Shown here: piece by piece, positions 26,168 to 35,105 of the stretch
How positions within the stretch are numbered: position 1 is the first letter of the stretch
Layout of the letters: the number at the start of each line of letters is the position of its first letter
From: Brevundimonas intermedia
GTDB taxonomy: Bacteria; Pseudomonadota; Alphaproteobacteria; Caulobacterales; Caulobacteraceae
Assembly (NCBI RefSeq): GCF_027922165.1
Contig: NZ_BSFD01000011.1
Coordinates: 413,936 to 477,935 of the forward strand
Direction of reading: 5' to 3'
Length of the DNA: 64,000 nt
Made by a program: the position numbers and the translations under genes
Notes under the pieces: generated by a model
Told to the model about the DNA's origin: nothing
Databases searched by the model: none
Seen by the model: the letters and a program-made list of their open reading frames with translations, nothing else

Positions 26168-28081
26168 ATGAAAATCAGACTTACATCAGCGGTGAGCCTG
26201 ACAGTCGCACTGCTAGCCAGCGGAACATCTTCGCTCGCGCAACAGGCGGATTTCGCCCGCAGGGTGTTCGTCGTTGAACGATCGGCTGTGACCGGCACGG
26301 CGATTTCGACGTTCGCCCCCTCCGACGCCGGTTACGTCAGGCTCCGGGTCGCCCGGTTCAATCAGGACGCCTCCACCGATCTTTGCCGGCAGAGACCCCG
26401 TGGGTTCAACAGTTTGCAGGCGGCCAGCCAATCGATCGGGGGCGTCGCGTCAGACGCCTGGCGGCGCTTCCTTGGTGAGAACACCATCAGCGGGATGGGC
26501 GTCCGGGTTTTCCTGGGCGCCGACGCCGAGGCCGCGTCTGATGAGAGCGCCCTGTCTGACATAATCTTCAACCAAGTCGTGATCCCGAAGAAGTTCAAGA
26601 ACTGTCAGCCCGACGCTCGCAACGGTGCCGCATTGTCGCCCATGGCGAGCCTGACCTCGGGATCACCGATCTTCGCCGCACGGGTGCGGCGCTGGTACAC
26701 CAACTCGGTCTCCGACGAGGCGATCACACGGATCTCGACCGTAGGAACCTCGGCAGGCACAATCGCGGGATTGCCCGCGCCCTTGGCGGCCTCTCTCGCT
26801 GGGTTTGGCTCGCGGACCTACCGAGCGGACGTCGAGGCGAGCATGGGCTCTCGCGTCAGCGAAATGTTCAATCCCTCTGAGGAGGACGCGGGACGGATCG
26901 TCAGAGTCTTCACCGGCTATTCCCTGCCGACCGAGGAAAATCCTGACTTCGGGCATCGTGCGGGCGCTTCCCAGTACCGCTTCCGCAACTTCGTTAAGAC
27001 CGACACTGCCTATCCCTACGCCGACATCATGATGGTTACGGTCGCGTCGATCTTTGACCAGCGATCCTCCAGTTTCGCCCAGGCCAAGGCGCTCGGCGAG
27101 GTCCAACGCATTGTGGATTCGCCCGACATCCTTGAGGCCCCCCTCCTGAACGCCAGGGCGGAGCGCGACACGCTCAACAAGATCTTTGCGCTCGCCCCGG
27201 ACGTTGCCGCCGCCATCTCAAGTTACCAGCAGGCGCCCTCGCTCGATCTACTTGAAGAGCGCTGCAAGGTGCTTTCAGGACGGCTGCAAAAGCCGGAGCT
27301 CGGCCTGTCACGCCAAGACGCCCATGTCATCCTACTGGCGCTGGCCAAACGTCACCAACAGTACGGCAGCGATGCTCCGGATCCGATGCGACGCGATCAG
27401 GCGCTTTCTCGGCCATGCATGGGCCAAGTCGGGAGGGAGGTTTCCAAACTCGGCGTCGACATGCCAGCGATTCCCCCTCAGAAACTCCCTGTCGGGCCCG
27501 CTGACCGCGCGGCCGTCGCCGACCTGCTTCACTTCGCCAGCATCGCCGGAACTGCGACCGCAGCCTCGACCGTTCTGACAAACAATCTGGCCCCCCAGAT
27601 TCCGGTCAATAACGAACTCTCGCTGCTGGCGGACGCGCCCAGAAACCAGAGCCTGTCTCCTGCGACCTTCGCAGCCCTGATGCGCACGCACTTTTCAGCA
27701 ATCGGGTGCAGCCTGCCCACCGCACAGGACACGGTCGATGTGTCAGACCAGCCCTTTACCCCGGTGGGAGCAGGCGAGCTGAAGCGCACCATGGTCGCCG
27801 TTATGGTGTCCGAGGATGGCTTGCAGCGTTACGCCGGGGTTTTCCAGTTTGATCCCCGATCAGCCGGTGCCGCACCGATTGTGTCCGGGCTCGTGATCCA
27901 GCCCCTGACGGACGGATTGGTCCAATCCATGCGTACCGCCTACCCCGCCGGATGCCCGCTTTTACCTCAACCTCCCGCTTCTACCCCAGCGCCCGCGTCT
28001 GCCGTCCCTCCCGCGATCACTCCACCCGCCACCCCGGCACCGGCGTCTCCCATCGCGGCGTCCGTCTCCGGCTCGACCTGA
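26168..28081 (+). CDS. Large exported protein of unknown function
   Basis: 637 residues from ATG 26168, giving a clean signal peptide (MKIRLTSAVSLTVALLASG...SLAQQ) and so probably periplasmic or secreted. The body is helical, with few cysteines (RQRPRGFNS, CKVLSGRL, GCSLPTAQD), and has no domain I recognise. The last 45 residues are a proline/alanine linker (PPASTPAPASAVPP). An upstream ATG at 26114 would hide the signal peptide. It is followed 111 bases later by an exported flavo-oxidase on the same strand, so the two may be linked. Base composition resembles the neighbours. Confidence 0.75.
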   Translation: MKIRLTSAVSLTVALLASGTSSLAQQADFARRVFVVERSAVTGTAISTFAPSDAGYVRLRVARFNQDASTDLCRQRPRGFNSLQAASQSIGGVASDAWRRFLGENTISGMGVRVFLGADAEAASDESALSDIIFNQVVIPKKFKNCQPDARNGAALSPMASLTSGSPIFAARVRRWYTNSVSDEAITRISTVGTSAGTIAGLPAPLAASLAGFGSRTYRADVEASMGSRVSEMFNPSEEDAGRIVRVFTGYSLPTEENPDFGHRAGASQYRFRNFVKTDTAYPYADIMMVTVASIFDQRSSSFAQAKALGEVQRIVDSPDILEAPLLNARAERDTLNKIFALAPDVAAAISSYQQAPSLDLLEERCKVLSGRLQKPELGLSRQDAHVILLALAKRHQQYGSDAPDPMRRDQALSRPCMGQVGREVSKLGVDMPAIPPQKLPVGPADRAAVADLLHFASIAGTATAASTVLTNNLAPQIPVNNELSLLADAPRNQSLSPATFAALMRTHFSAIGCSLPTAQDTVDVSDQPFTPVGAGELKRTMVAVMVSEDGLQRYAGVFQFDPRSAGAAPIVSGLVIQPLTDGLVQSMRTAYPAGCPLLPQPPASTPAPASAVPPAITPPATPAPASPIAASVSGST

Positions 28082-28192
28082 GCGGTCTAGGCTTCGCGTA
28101 GGCGTCGGCTCCGACCTGTCCCTCACCAGCCTCGACCCTATCGTAAGGTCCCACGGCCGTCCTCAGTGCGGCCATCTCACAAAGGGTATTCC

Positions 28193-29347
28193 ATGGCGCA
28201 TTTCGACAGACGTCAACTGGCAGCGGGCTTGGCTGCCGCCTGGCTCGCGCCGACGCCGGGCTTCGCCCAGACGGGGTCCTTGCCCGCAAGAGGACCCGCA
28301 CGTTTAATCCTTCCCAGTCCGATCTTCCCACTGCCCGATCGGGTTCCGATCACCGTGCGAAGCGGGGAACGCCCCCATCGGCGCGGAAGTTACCGTCTTG
28401 AGCCGGAAGTCATCGGCACCAAATTCGTGGTGCACAACTACGGGCACGGCGGCGGCGGGATCACGATGAGCCAAGGCTGTGCGGCGGAGGTTCTGTCGAT
28501 CGTGACGGCCAACCGCGCCGCCCTGCCGGACAGGCGGGTCGCCATTCTGGGCGCCGGGGTCATGGGAATGGCGGTTGCCACCGCCCTCAAGAAGGCCAGC
28601 ATGGACGTGACCCTATATTCAAGAGCAATAAGCCCCAATACCACCTCAGACGTCGCTGGCGGTCAGTGGGCACCATCGGTGGTCGACCACGATGATCGCG
28701 CCAAATACCTTCGTATCCTGAGAAATTCATACCAAGCGTTCGTGGCGGCGAGCGACCGATACGGGGTGACGCCAAGGGACAACTACACCTTTGAAAGTTC
28801 TGACGAGCTCGAATACGCAGAGCTTTCAGGGGCCGCGCCCGCCGAACGCATGCTCCGGCTCCCATTCGAGCGCGTCACCCGCGGTGGGTGGCGCTATCCG
28901 ACGCTTCTAGTGGAACCTCCTGTCTATCTGGGCCGGATGCATCGCGATCTGCGGAGCGCTGGCGTGGCGTTCCAGACGCGTTCGTTCAATAGCCCGGAAC
29001 AGGTCCTGGCCTTGCCGGAGCCGACGATCATAAACTGCCTCGGCCTCGGGTCGCGAAACGTCTGGGCAGATCCGGCGCTGACCGGTCAGAAGGGCGTCCT
29101 AGCCATGCTGCCGCCCCAGCGGAACTTGCCCTACCTTTACAGTGGGATCGGCTATCTCTTTCCTCGACGCGACCATCTGGTCGTCGGCGGTTCATGGGAG
29201 CCCGAAGGCGCGGTCGACACACATCTGACCGACACCGAGAAGGGCCAGTTGATCGTCAAGATCGTGCGCGCCGTCTTCCAGGGTGCCCTGCCCGCCCCGA
29301 CTTGGCTCAGTGGCACGCGCCGGATAACCGCGCGAGACATGCTCTAG
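28193..29347 (+). CDS. Exported D-amino-acid-oxidase-like flavoprotein with permuted motif order
   Basis: 384 residues. The N terminus MAHFDRRQLAAGLAAAWLAP...GFAQ looks like a Tat signal, suiting a cofactor-loaded exported enzyme. The D-amino-acid oxidase signature that normally lies near the C terminus (G-x-RP-x-R...RLE-x-E...VVHNYGHGGGGITMSQGCA) occurs here first, at about residues 55-95. The Rossmann motif VAILGAGVMGMAVATALKKA and the TSDVAGGQWAPSVV segment, normally at the N terminus, come after it. The protein ends with GGSWEPEGA...LSGTRRITARDML, close to where ordinary DAAO would begin its C-terminal signature. It should oxidise an amine or D-amino acid; substrate unknown. Confidence 0.8.
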   Translation: MAHFDRRQLAAGLAAAWLAPTPGFAQTGSLPARGPARLILPSPIFPLPDRVPITVRSGERPHRRGSYRLEPEVIGTKFVVHNYGHGGGGITMSQGCAAEVLSIVTANRAALPDRRVAILGAGVMGMAVATALKKASMDVTLYSRAISPNTTSDVAGGQWAPSVVDHDDRAKYLRILRNSYQAFVAASDRYGVTPRDNYTFESSDELEYAELSGAAPAERMLRLPFERVTRGGWRYPTLLVEPPVYLGRMHRDLRSAGVAFQTRSFNSPEQVLALPEPTIINCLGLGSRNVWADPALTGQKGVLAMLPPQRNLPYLYSGIGYLFPRRDHLVVGGSWEPEGAVDTHLTDTEKGQLIVKIVRAVFQGALPAPTWLSGTRRITARDML

Positions 29348-29844
29348 TGTCGTCCCAAGACCAAACTCAGAGCAAAGGCGTCGATTAGGCCGCGCTGTGT
29401 CACACGTTTGGCGGAGCAACCTGTTGAGCCCACCCCCGAGAGCGGACGTTGGGAAGGTCGACAACGATCTAAAGCGGTCAATGTCGATCTACAGGTCAGA
29501 GGTCCCCCTCCCCTGTAAGCCACCAGTCCAAAGACTAGATTTTCTCCCGGACTGACCTGCCCCGGAATTATCGGACAGATCTGACCATAATCGAGGTCGT
29601 CGATCCGTGCAGTAGCGGCCAAGGCGTCGCGAGCGGTCATATTGATATCAGCCTTCGTCCCATAGGTGAAAGTGGCTCGATGGCGACCGCCCACACCTGG
29701 GAATGGTTGCTCCATGTTTATCGCAATTCCGTCGCCCTTCGACACTCCTTCGAGCGCCATTCGGTTCGCTGACGGAATGTGATGCGGGGTGATGTCATCG
29801 CCCTTAACGCCCGCTGCGATCAGGTCGTCATAGGTCCCGACCAT
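29344..29844 (-). pseudogene. Displaced polymorphic-toxin tip 3 (HNH-like), truncated
   Basis: The in-frame opening starts right after the immunity gene stop (29917), but the first ATG is at 29844. VGTYDDLIAAGVKGDDITPHHIPSANRMALEG and GVGGRHRATFTYGTKADIN match a histidine-rich nuclease-type toxin family found at RHS and other polymorphic-toxin tips. Past about residue 90 (ATARIDDLDYG) the expected helical end is replaced by low-quality sequence up to a stop that overlaps the oxidase stop. There is no secretion part and no immunity gene after it. I read it as a decayed cassette at the end of the array. Confidence 0.68.
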
Positions 29845-29916
29845 ACCCTCGCCGGGAAGCAGCCTAGGTCCGTTGGTGAGGGGAACACTCTCTGCGGCAA
29901 CAGAGCAGCCGCTAAA

Positions 29917-30141
29917 TCACGGGCCTTCCATCAAGCGCGCCTCAGCACTGCTTTCATCGACGATGACGACGATTGGACCGTCGATCAACGTCCCCTGAGG
30001 GCTGAAAAGATCATAGATCACGTTCCATTCGCCGGGATACCGGGTGCTCCCCTTTCCTTCCACGAAGGCCATCCTGTGACCCTTCTTGCCCATGGTCTCC
30101 AAGAGACTGTCCGCTGCGGCGCGGGCTTCGTCTTCGGTCAT
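29917..30141 (-). CDS. Putative immunity protein for metallopeptidase-type tip 2
   Basis: 74 residues, ATGA overlap with the tip-2 toxin, the classic toxin/immunity spacing. The sequence, with WNVIYDLFSPQGTLIDGPIVVIVDESS, has the layout of small YrhB/Imm35-like immunity proteins (charged helix, W...Y strand, GP-x-VVIVD strand), but similarity is by pattern only. It lacks a signal peptide, as expected for a cytoplasmic antidote. Confidence 0.6.
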   Translation of the reverse strand: MTEDEARAAADSLLETMGKKGHRMAFVEGKGSTRYPGEWNVIYDLFSPQGTLIDGPIVVIVDESSAEARLMEGP

Positions 30142-30941
30142 CGTATCCCTCCCACGGCGTAGATATCGTCGACAGCGTGCGTTCGCTGTTCAGGTGTAAG
30201 TGCACCCCACCTCTTTGGCGAGTTCTCTAGCGCGTCAAACACATACTGCTCCACGGCAATCCGCCCGTAGGCAGAATACGCTTCCTGCCCGAGCTTTGGA
30301 TACTGAATGAAGTGATTTAGCTCGTGCCAAACCTCATATTCAGTGGGATTGCTCCTAAGAGCCAAGCGTCCATTCACGGCGTCGAAGCCGCCCGCTTTTC
30401 CGAGCGGAATGAACTCGTCGCCAACCTGCAAAGTCACGCCGCGCCTGCCGAGATAGCCCTCCAAGCGACCGAGCTTAGTCGTGTCGTAAAGCGCATCGCC
30501 AAGGCGACCTTCAATAAAGTCAGTTGTCCCCTTTGCGGCACCAGCCCTACGAGCGGCGTTCGCTTCAAGAAGTTCCCGCATCCTGGCAGTTTGGCCAGAG
30601 GGGACGCGGTTCGCCGCCTCGCGCTGTGCACGACCCATGGCGTTAAGTGATTCAACCTCTGCCTTGAGGTCGCGCACGACGGCTCCGCCCGCATGCCGCG
30701 TTACGTCGAATATCTCGTCGCTATGTTTGATGAGCGGCTTGGCGAAATCGCCGGCGATGGGAATGAAGCCGATGCCCGACGCAGCCAGATCGCCCCCGGC
30801 TCCCTGTCGCCCTTGCGCAACATGGACGACGGCGGCGCTAAAGCCTCGAACGTCAGAGATCGGATTTAAGCCTCTGACGATCTGCCTGGCGATCGCACCG
30901 GCGGAGTTCCCTTCATCGAAATCGCCTATGTCGGGCGCAGT
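30138..30941 (-). CDS. Displaced polymorphic-toxin tip 2, HExxH metallopeptidase-type
   Basis: Open from just after an in-frame TGA (30944-30942) to 30138, about 267 codons, with no ATG near its beginning; the first usable start is a GTG at 30677. The first 90 codons (GAIARQIVRGLNPISDVRG, GGDLAASGIGFIPIAGDFAK) are a pre-toxin linker domain like those before RHS and adhesin tips. The toxin part carries TEYEVWHELNHFIQYPKLG, an HExxH zinc site, then YGRIAVEQYVFDAL. It is a tip without its delivery protein: silent unless recombined onto the RHS gene. Confidence 0.72.
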   Translation of the reverse strand, partial: TAPDIGDFDEGNSAGAIARQIVRGLNPISDVRGFSAAVVHVAQGRQGAGGDLAASGIGFIPIAGDFAKPLIKHSDEIFDVTRHAGGAVVRDLKAEVESLNAMGRAQREAANRVPSGQTARMRELLEANAARRAGAAKGTTDFIEGRLGDALYDTTKLGRLEGYLGRRGVTLQVGDEFIPLGKAGGFDAVNGRLALRSNPTEYEVWHELNHFIQYPKLGQEAYSAYGRIAVEQYVFDALENSPKRWGALTPEQRTHAVDDIYAVGGIR

Positions 30942-31714
30942 TCATGCATGACAGTTAGAACGGGCTTCGGTTCGTCTTTGATCCAGAACAAGTCTGGTCG
31001 AAAGAGAGATTTCAGTTCGGCGCGGCGACGGGAGAAGCGGGGAAAGTCATCGGCTACGTCCGAAAGCTGTTCCGTCACCCGGATGACGACCACGCCGTCG
31101 CGAACCTCGACCGGGAAGCCATGGGCGCGGATCCGGTCCACGTCCACCTCGTGGGCATAGCCTTCGCCATAGGCCATCGCCCAGCCGATGTTGGGGATGC
31201 CGGGGTTCAAGGGGCCGCCGAAGGAACCGCTTTGGAAGCGCGACTCAGCCGCAGTCGGTGCCACGGGATTTTCCGCCTCGCCAAACAGATGCAGCATGCC
31301 GACATTAGCACGGGCTAGACTAGCCCATCGGTCGAAGACCTGATCGAAGTTGACGGACCGCTCCCAGCGGGATTGAAACCAAAATGTGCCTGGAATTCTA
31401 TCGCCGAACTTATTTGTCTTCGCGTATTTCACATAGCCTCGGCTGGCCAGTTTGGACTTTCGCTTCCAATGGGGCCCCCAATAAAATTCGAATGGCGGTT
31501 CGCCTTCGGCTCGCATGACCGCGATCTGAGCCCACCATTTCTCCAGAAAATGTTCGGGGCTGATGAACGGATCCTTGAATTTCTCGTCCCATGAAACCAG
31601 TTCGGGCGTTAGCTTCGGCTCCCGGCACAGTTCATCAATGAAAATGCGTCCGGCCAATGGCGTAGCGAGATCAGTCGAGGTGTCGATGGCTATAAGTGCA
31701 GTGGGCTTGGTCAT
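30926..31714 (-). CDS. Putative immunity protein for displaced tip 1 (Imm52-like?)
   Basis: 262 residues, 5 bases after tip 1. It has no signal peptide and an acidic, tryptophan-rich make-up: EHFLEKWWAQIAVMRAEGEP, FEFYWGPHWKRKSK, GTFWFQSRWERSVNFDQVFD. This pattern and its place after a restriction-endonuclease-fold toxin suggest an immunity protein, perhaps Imm52, but I rely on memory of that family. Its 3' end overlaps the beginning of the tip-2 open frame. Confidence 0.6.
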   Translation of the reverse strand: MTKPTALIAIDTSTDLATPLAGRIFIDELCREPKLTPELVSWDEKFKDPFISPEHFLEKWWAQIAVMRAEGEPPFEFYWGPHWKRKSKLASRGYVKYAKTNKFGDRIPGTFWFQSRWERSVNFDQVFDRWASLARANVGMLHLFGEAENPVAPTAAESRFQSGSFGGPLNPGIPNIGWAMAYGEGYAHEVDVDRIRAHGFPVEVRDGVVVIRVTEQLSDVADDFPRFSRRRAELKSLFRPDLFWIKDEPKPVLTVMHELRPT

Positions 31715-31719
31715 GGTTG

Positions 31720-34332
31720 TTACCTAGAAGGCCAGTCAGTCAGGGTGTCAATTGCAGGATCATAGCGATAGACACCGCCGCCAAACCGCTCGTTCACGGC
31801 ACTAATGTCACGCAGCAGCGGCTGGCTAATGTGACGTGTATTGGGGCTGACGACCAGATTGAACGGCATACGATTCTGCTCTGCGTACTCCAACTGTGCT
31901 CTTAGTTGCCGCGAACTGCCTATCTCCGCGACATCCTTGAACTCGACCACGCCCATGGAGCGACCGAACGCGTCGGGTATGGTGCGCACGACCGTGCCGT
32001 CGGGCATGGTCACCGGGATCAGGCGGGTGTTTTTGCCGACCCCGATATGGCCGAGCATGCTCTGGATAGCGTTGCGCTCGAACGTGCGGCCACGCTGCAT
32101 TGGCATCTGGATATCCAGCGCCCGCAAGGTCCGGCGCGCGCCCAGACCGGCGGCCAGCATGCCCAGGGTCAGGGTGCCGGTGCCGCCGTTGCGGGATGTG
32201 GTCGCGTCGTAGCTGACGCCTTCGTACAGCCCGGTGAAATAGTCGCGGACCTCGCCGACCTTCCTTTCGACGAAGGCGCCGACCGGAGACGCCTCAATGG
32301 CGCCGCTGACCACGAACGTCGTGGGGCCCGTCAGGACATCAATCGCCATCAGGCCGTAGCCAAGGGCTGGATTCTCCTGAATTGTCTGCTGAACCCGATG
32401 CACCACGCCGCCTGCATTGCTGACGACACCGTCCGTCAACGGCATGCCGTAAACGGTGCCGAGCTTGCGCATCTCGACCAGGACGTCCGGGAGGTGGGAC
32501 TGACCGTCCTCGTCGATCCAGCCTTCGCCGAACGCGGAGGGCGCTTTAACGACCCAGCGGTTGTCGGCGAACTCGACAACGCCTTCAGTATAGGGAACGT
32601 CCATCAGGTCGGATTTGGCGAAGTCGTTCACCACGAAGCGAACCTCGTCCTCCGACAGGCCGTTGACGTGATAGAGATGATTTGCAAGACCGGTCAGGCG
32701 CTCGCCGGGTAAGGCATCTGGACTCAGCGCCAGACGGGAACTCTCCGCTAGGGTGGAATAGCCGTCCGCGTTCAGAACGCCCGCCGTTTCACCATAGCGT
32801 CTGCCTTGCATCTCGTCGTTGTTGGCGAGGCTGCCTGCTGCATGCCGACGCTGTTCGATCGGCGTATCCTGAAATTCAGGCCGATCGATCAGGGCTTCCG
32901 TTTCATCCCTGAGATATCGCGACCGCTGAGCCGCCTGTTGGGCCTCTTGAATCCCCCCCGCCACCATATTCCCGATCGTCTGCCCGATCACATCCGGCAG
33001 GACGGATTGCAGATTGTCGCCAAAGCTGGTCCCTGCGATCAGCGAGCGGACGCCCGCGCCGGCGACGGCCGAAACCGTGCCCGACACCATGCTGTTGACC
33101 AGACCCTGGCGGGAGAAGGCGGCGGCTGGGGGAAGGGCGTTCGAGACCGTCGAGCCCACGCCTCGGACCACGCCCGCGACCGCCACCCCGGTCCAGTCGA
33201 ACCGGTCCTGCAAGCCCACGGCCACGGACACCCCCTGGGTCAGGGCGTTCAAGCCGGCGCCGCGCACACCTTCCTGCACCCAGGTTGGTCCCGGAATCTT
33301 ACTCAGGGTGTTGTTGACGCTGTTCAGGCCGCCGACCCCTTGGTTCACGCCGGCGGTCAGGGCGCTGATGCCCACCTGCTTCCAGTTGATGTTGTCCTGA
33401 GCGCCCGTGGCGACCAGGAAGGCCTGGCCCGCCGTCGAGCCCGCCGCAGCGGAGGCGGCGGCCGTCACCGTCGCTGCGACCGCTGTTGCAGCCTTGCCCG
33501 CGCCCATCACGCTGGAGACCATGGCCGCCATCTTCTCGCCCATGGCCCCCTGACTGACGTAGGTCACCACCACGGCGATAACCACGGCGATGATCTGCCC
33601 CACAACGCCACAGCCCTTCTTGCCGGCGTTGGCGACGGGTTTGGGCTGGGTGGGCGAGACATCGCCCATGGCCTTGTTGGGGTCATAGGGGCGGAAGGTG
33701 TCGGCGGTGTTGTGGACATTGGCGACCTTGCCGGGGATCGACAGGGTCTGGCCCGCGACCAACGGGTTGGCCGAGGTCAGACCATTGGCCTCGGCGATCA
33801 TGTACCACAGCGAGGCGTCGCCCCAGACCGCCGCCGCAATCCCCTGAAGGGTGTCGCCGTCGCGCACCGTATAGGCTGAGGCGCCGTTTCGGACCGAGCC
33901 GGGGGTCAGAGATTCATAAGCCTGACCGAAGTCCGTCGCCACCCCGGCGGCGTTGCCGGTGATGAAGGGGGTGGACGTGCTCGACGGTTTCAACGTGCGT
34001 CGGCTGACGGCCCAGGCGTAGCCGTCGCCCCAGCCGGGGTTGTTCGTCACCTCTCCGACCCTGACGCCGCCGAAATAATAATAGACGTCCTTCGGATCGG
34101 ACAGCGACGCATTGTTGTCCGCCTCGGTGCGACGCAGCACCTGGCCGTTGACGTCGGTGATGAAGGTGACGTTGCGCGGCCGGCCGTCCTGGATGTTCAC
34201 ATAGGTCAGACGCCCATTGACGTCATAGGCGAAGGTCGAGGTCTGGATCGCGTCCGAGGTGGTCGCCGTATTGGTGTCGAACTTCAGCTGGGCCTGACGG
34301 GCGTCGTCCCACCAGGTGTAGCTGTAGGTCAT
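31720..34332 (-). CDS. Displaced RHS tip 1: partial RHS core, LysM and REase-fold toxin
   Basis: 870 residues from ATG 34332, though the frame stays open upstream past 34382 into the preceding immunity gene. The first 35 residues and the next 230 copy the main RHS protein: final YD repeats, YYYFGGVRVGEVTNNPGWGD, LysM (AYTVRDGDTLQGIAAAVWGD) and a hydrophobic stretch. It then diverges. The last 130 residues are a PD-(D/E)XK nuclease-like toxin, with GRTFERNAIQSML, VRTIPDAFGR and VVEFKDVAEIG supplying E, D and ExK. It lacks almost all of the RHS shell, so it is a stored tip rather than a complete effector. Confidence 0.82.
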   Translation of the reverse strand: MTYSYTWWDDARQAQLKFDTNTATTSDAIQTSTFAYDVNGRLTYVNIQDGRPRNVTFITDVNGQVLRRTEADNNASLSDPKDVYYYFGGVRVGEVTNNPGWGDGYAWAVSRRTLKPSSTSTPFITGNAAGVATDFGQAYESLTPGSVRNGASAYTVRDGDTLQGIAAAVWGDASLWYMIAEANGLTSANPLVAGQTLSIPGKVANVHNTADTFRPYDPNKAMGDVSPTQPKPVANAGKKGCGVVGQIIAVVIAVVVTYVSQGAMGEKMAAMVSSVMGAGKAATAVAATVTAAASAAAGSTAGQAFLVATGAQDNINWKQVGISALTAGVNQGVGGLNSVNNTLSKIPGPTWVQEGVRGAGLNALTQGVSVAVGLQDRFDWTGVAVAGVVRGVGSTVSNALPPAAAFSRQGLVNSMVSGTVSAVAGAGVRSLIAGTSFGDNLQSVLPDVIGQTIGNMVAGGIQEAQQAAQRSRYLRDETEALIDRPEFQDTPIEQRRHAAGSLANNDEMQGRRYGETAGVLNADGYSTLAESSRLALSPDALPGERLTGLANHLYHVNGLSEDEVRFVVNDFAKSDLMDVPYTEGVVEFADNRWVVKAPSAFGEGWIDEDGQSHLPDVLVEMRKLGTVYGMPLTDGVVSNAGGVVHRVQQTIQENPALGYGLMAIDVLTGPTTFVVSGAIEASPVGAFVERKVGEVRDYFTGLYEGVSYDATTSRNGGTGTLTLGMLAAGLGARRTLRALDIQMPMQRGRTFERNAIQSMLGHIGVGKNTRLIPVTMPDGTVVRTIPDAFGRSMGVVEFKDVAEIGSSRQLRAQLEYAEQNRMPFNLVVSPNTRHISQPLLRDISAVNERFGGGVYRYDPAIDTLTDWPSR
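33566..34253. repeat. 688-base direct repeat, copy in displaced tip 1
   Basis: Nearly identical over its whole length to 37272-37959 in the main RHS gene, with only scattered single-base differences (for example GATGATCTGCCCCACAAC here against GATGATTTGCCCCACCAC). It covers the final YD repeats, LysM and the hydrophobic segment. Sequence on both sides of the repeat diverges sharply. It is long enough for homologous recombination that would move tip 1 onto the main gene. Confidence 0.9.
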
Positions 34333-34379
34333 CTGGGCGGTCGGATTCGCCGCGTCGAACCGCCCAGGGGGGCGGGATC

Positions 34380-35105
34380 TCAGTCCCAGCGCCAGCGGTG
34401 CAGGCTTTCGCCCTTGAACCCGACTTTTTTCAGTACTGCGGCGAGTTGGTAGTCGACCATGATGCTGTTTTCGTCTCCGCCCGCCGACAGGAGGGAGCCG
34501 TTGGCGTAAAAGACGTCCTTCACTCGACGTTGATAGAGCGCGTCGCCCTGGGCGGCCAATTCGGCGATACGCATCGGGTCGCCGGCGGCGTCCAGAAGAT
34601 CGAAATAGGTCTGGAAGCTCAGCAGCGCGAGCATTTGACGTTTCTTGGCGGCGAGAGCTTGCAGGATCGTCGGGAGACGCTGGCGGTAAGGCCGGTCGAA
34701 CAGGGCGTCGGCGAGAAGTTCGTCAGCCATGACATCCGGCAACTGGTCTTCACGCTGGCCGTATCCGTCAGGGAGCGTCAGGTTTCGATTCATCAGATAG
34801 GCGATGGGCTGAGCGATGTGGAGTTCGAGTTGGTCGATGTCGTTCGGACCGGCCGACAAGGACTGGGCCAAGGTCAAACCCTGCTCTATGGCATCCAGCC
34901 CAGCCGAAAATTCGGACCTGGGGTCTTCGCCTCGCCGCCATTCAACGACGCCGATCTTAATATGATCTTGGCCCCATCCCCCATAATTCATCAATACGGC
35001 ATTGTAGTTTCCCTCATACGTCAAAATTCTGATGTTGTTTGGGCGGCGCTTGATGGCTGCTTGACTGTTTACAATCAGTCGCTCACCTATCTCATGATCG
35101 TTCAT
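34380..35105 (-). CDS. Putative immunity protein of the main RHS toxin (Imm49-like?)
   Basis: 241 residues overlapping the RHS stop in ATGA. It is a soluble helical protein (LLSFQTYFDLLDAAGDPMRIAELAAQGDALYQRRV, AIEQGLTLAQSLSAGPNDID) without signal peptide or membrane helices. Position, spacing and lack of export features make it the antidote to the tip of the preceding giant protein. The helical pattern recalls the Imm49 family, which I cannot confirm. Confidence 0.62.
   Translation of the reverse strand: MNDHEIGERLIVNSQAAIKRRPNNIRILTYEGNYNAVLMNYGGWGQDHIKIGVVEWRRGEDPRSEFSAGLDAIEQGLTLAQSLSAGPNDIDQLELHIAQPIAYLMNRNLTLPDGYGQREDQLPDVMADELLADALFDRPYRQRLPTILQALAAKKRQMLALLSFQTYFDLLDAAGDPMRIAELAAQGDALYQRRVKDVFYANGSLLSAGGDENSIMVDYQLAAVLKKVGFKGESLHRWRWD

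Noticed and set aside
29192..29464. Minus-strand frame overlapping the end of the oxidase gene
   Set aside because: It is antisense to a well-supported flavoprotein and has no domain or ribosome site.
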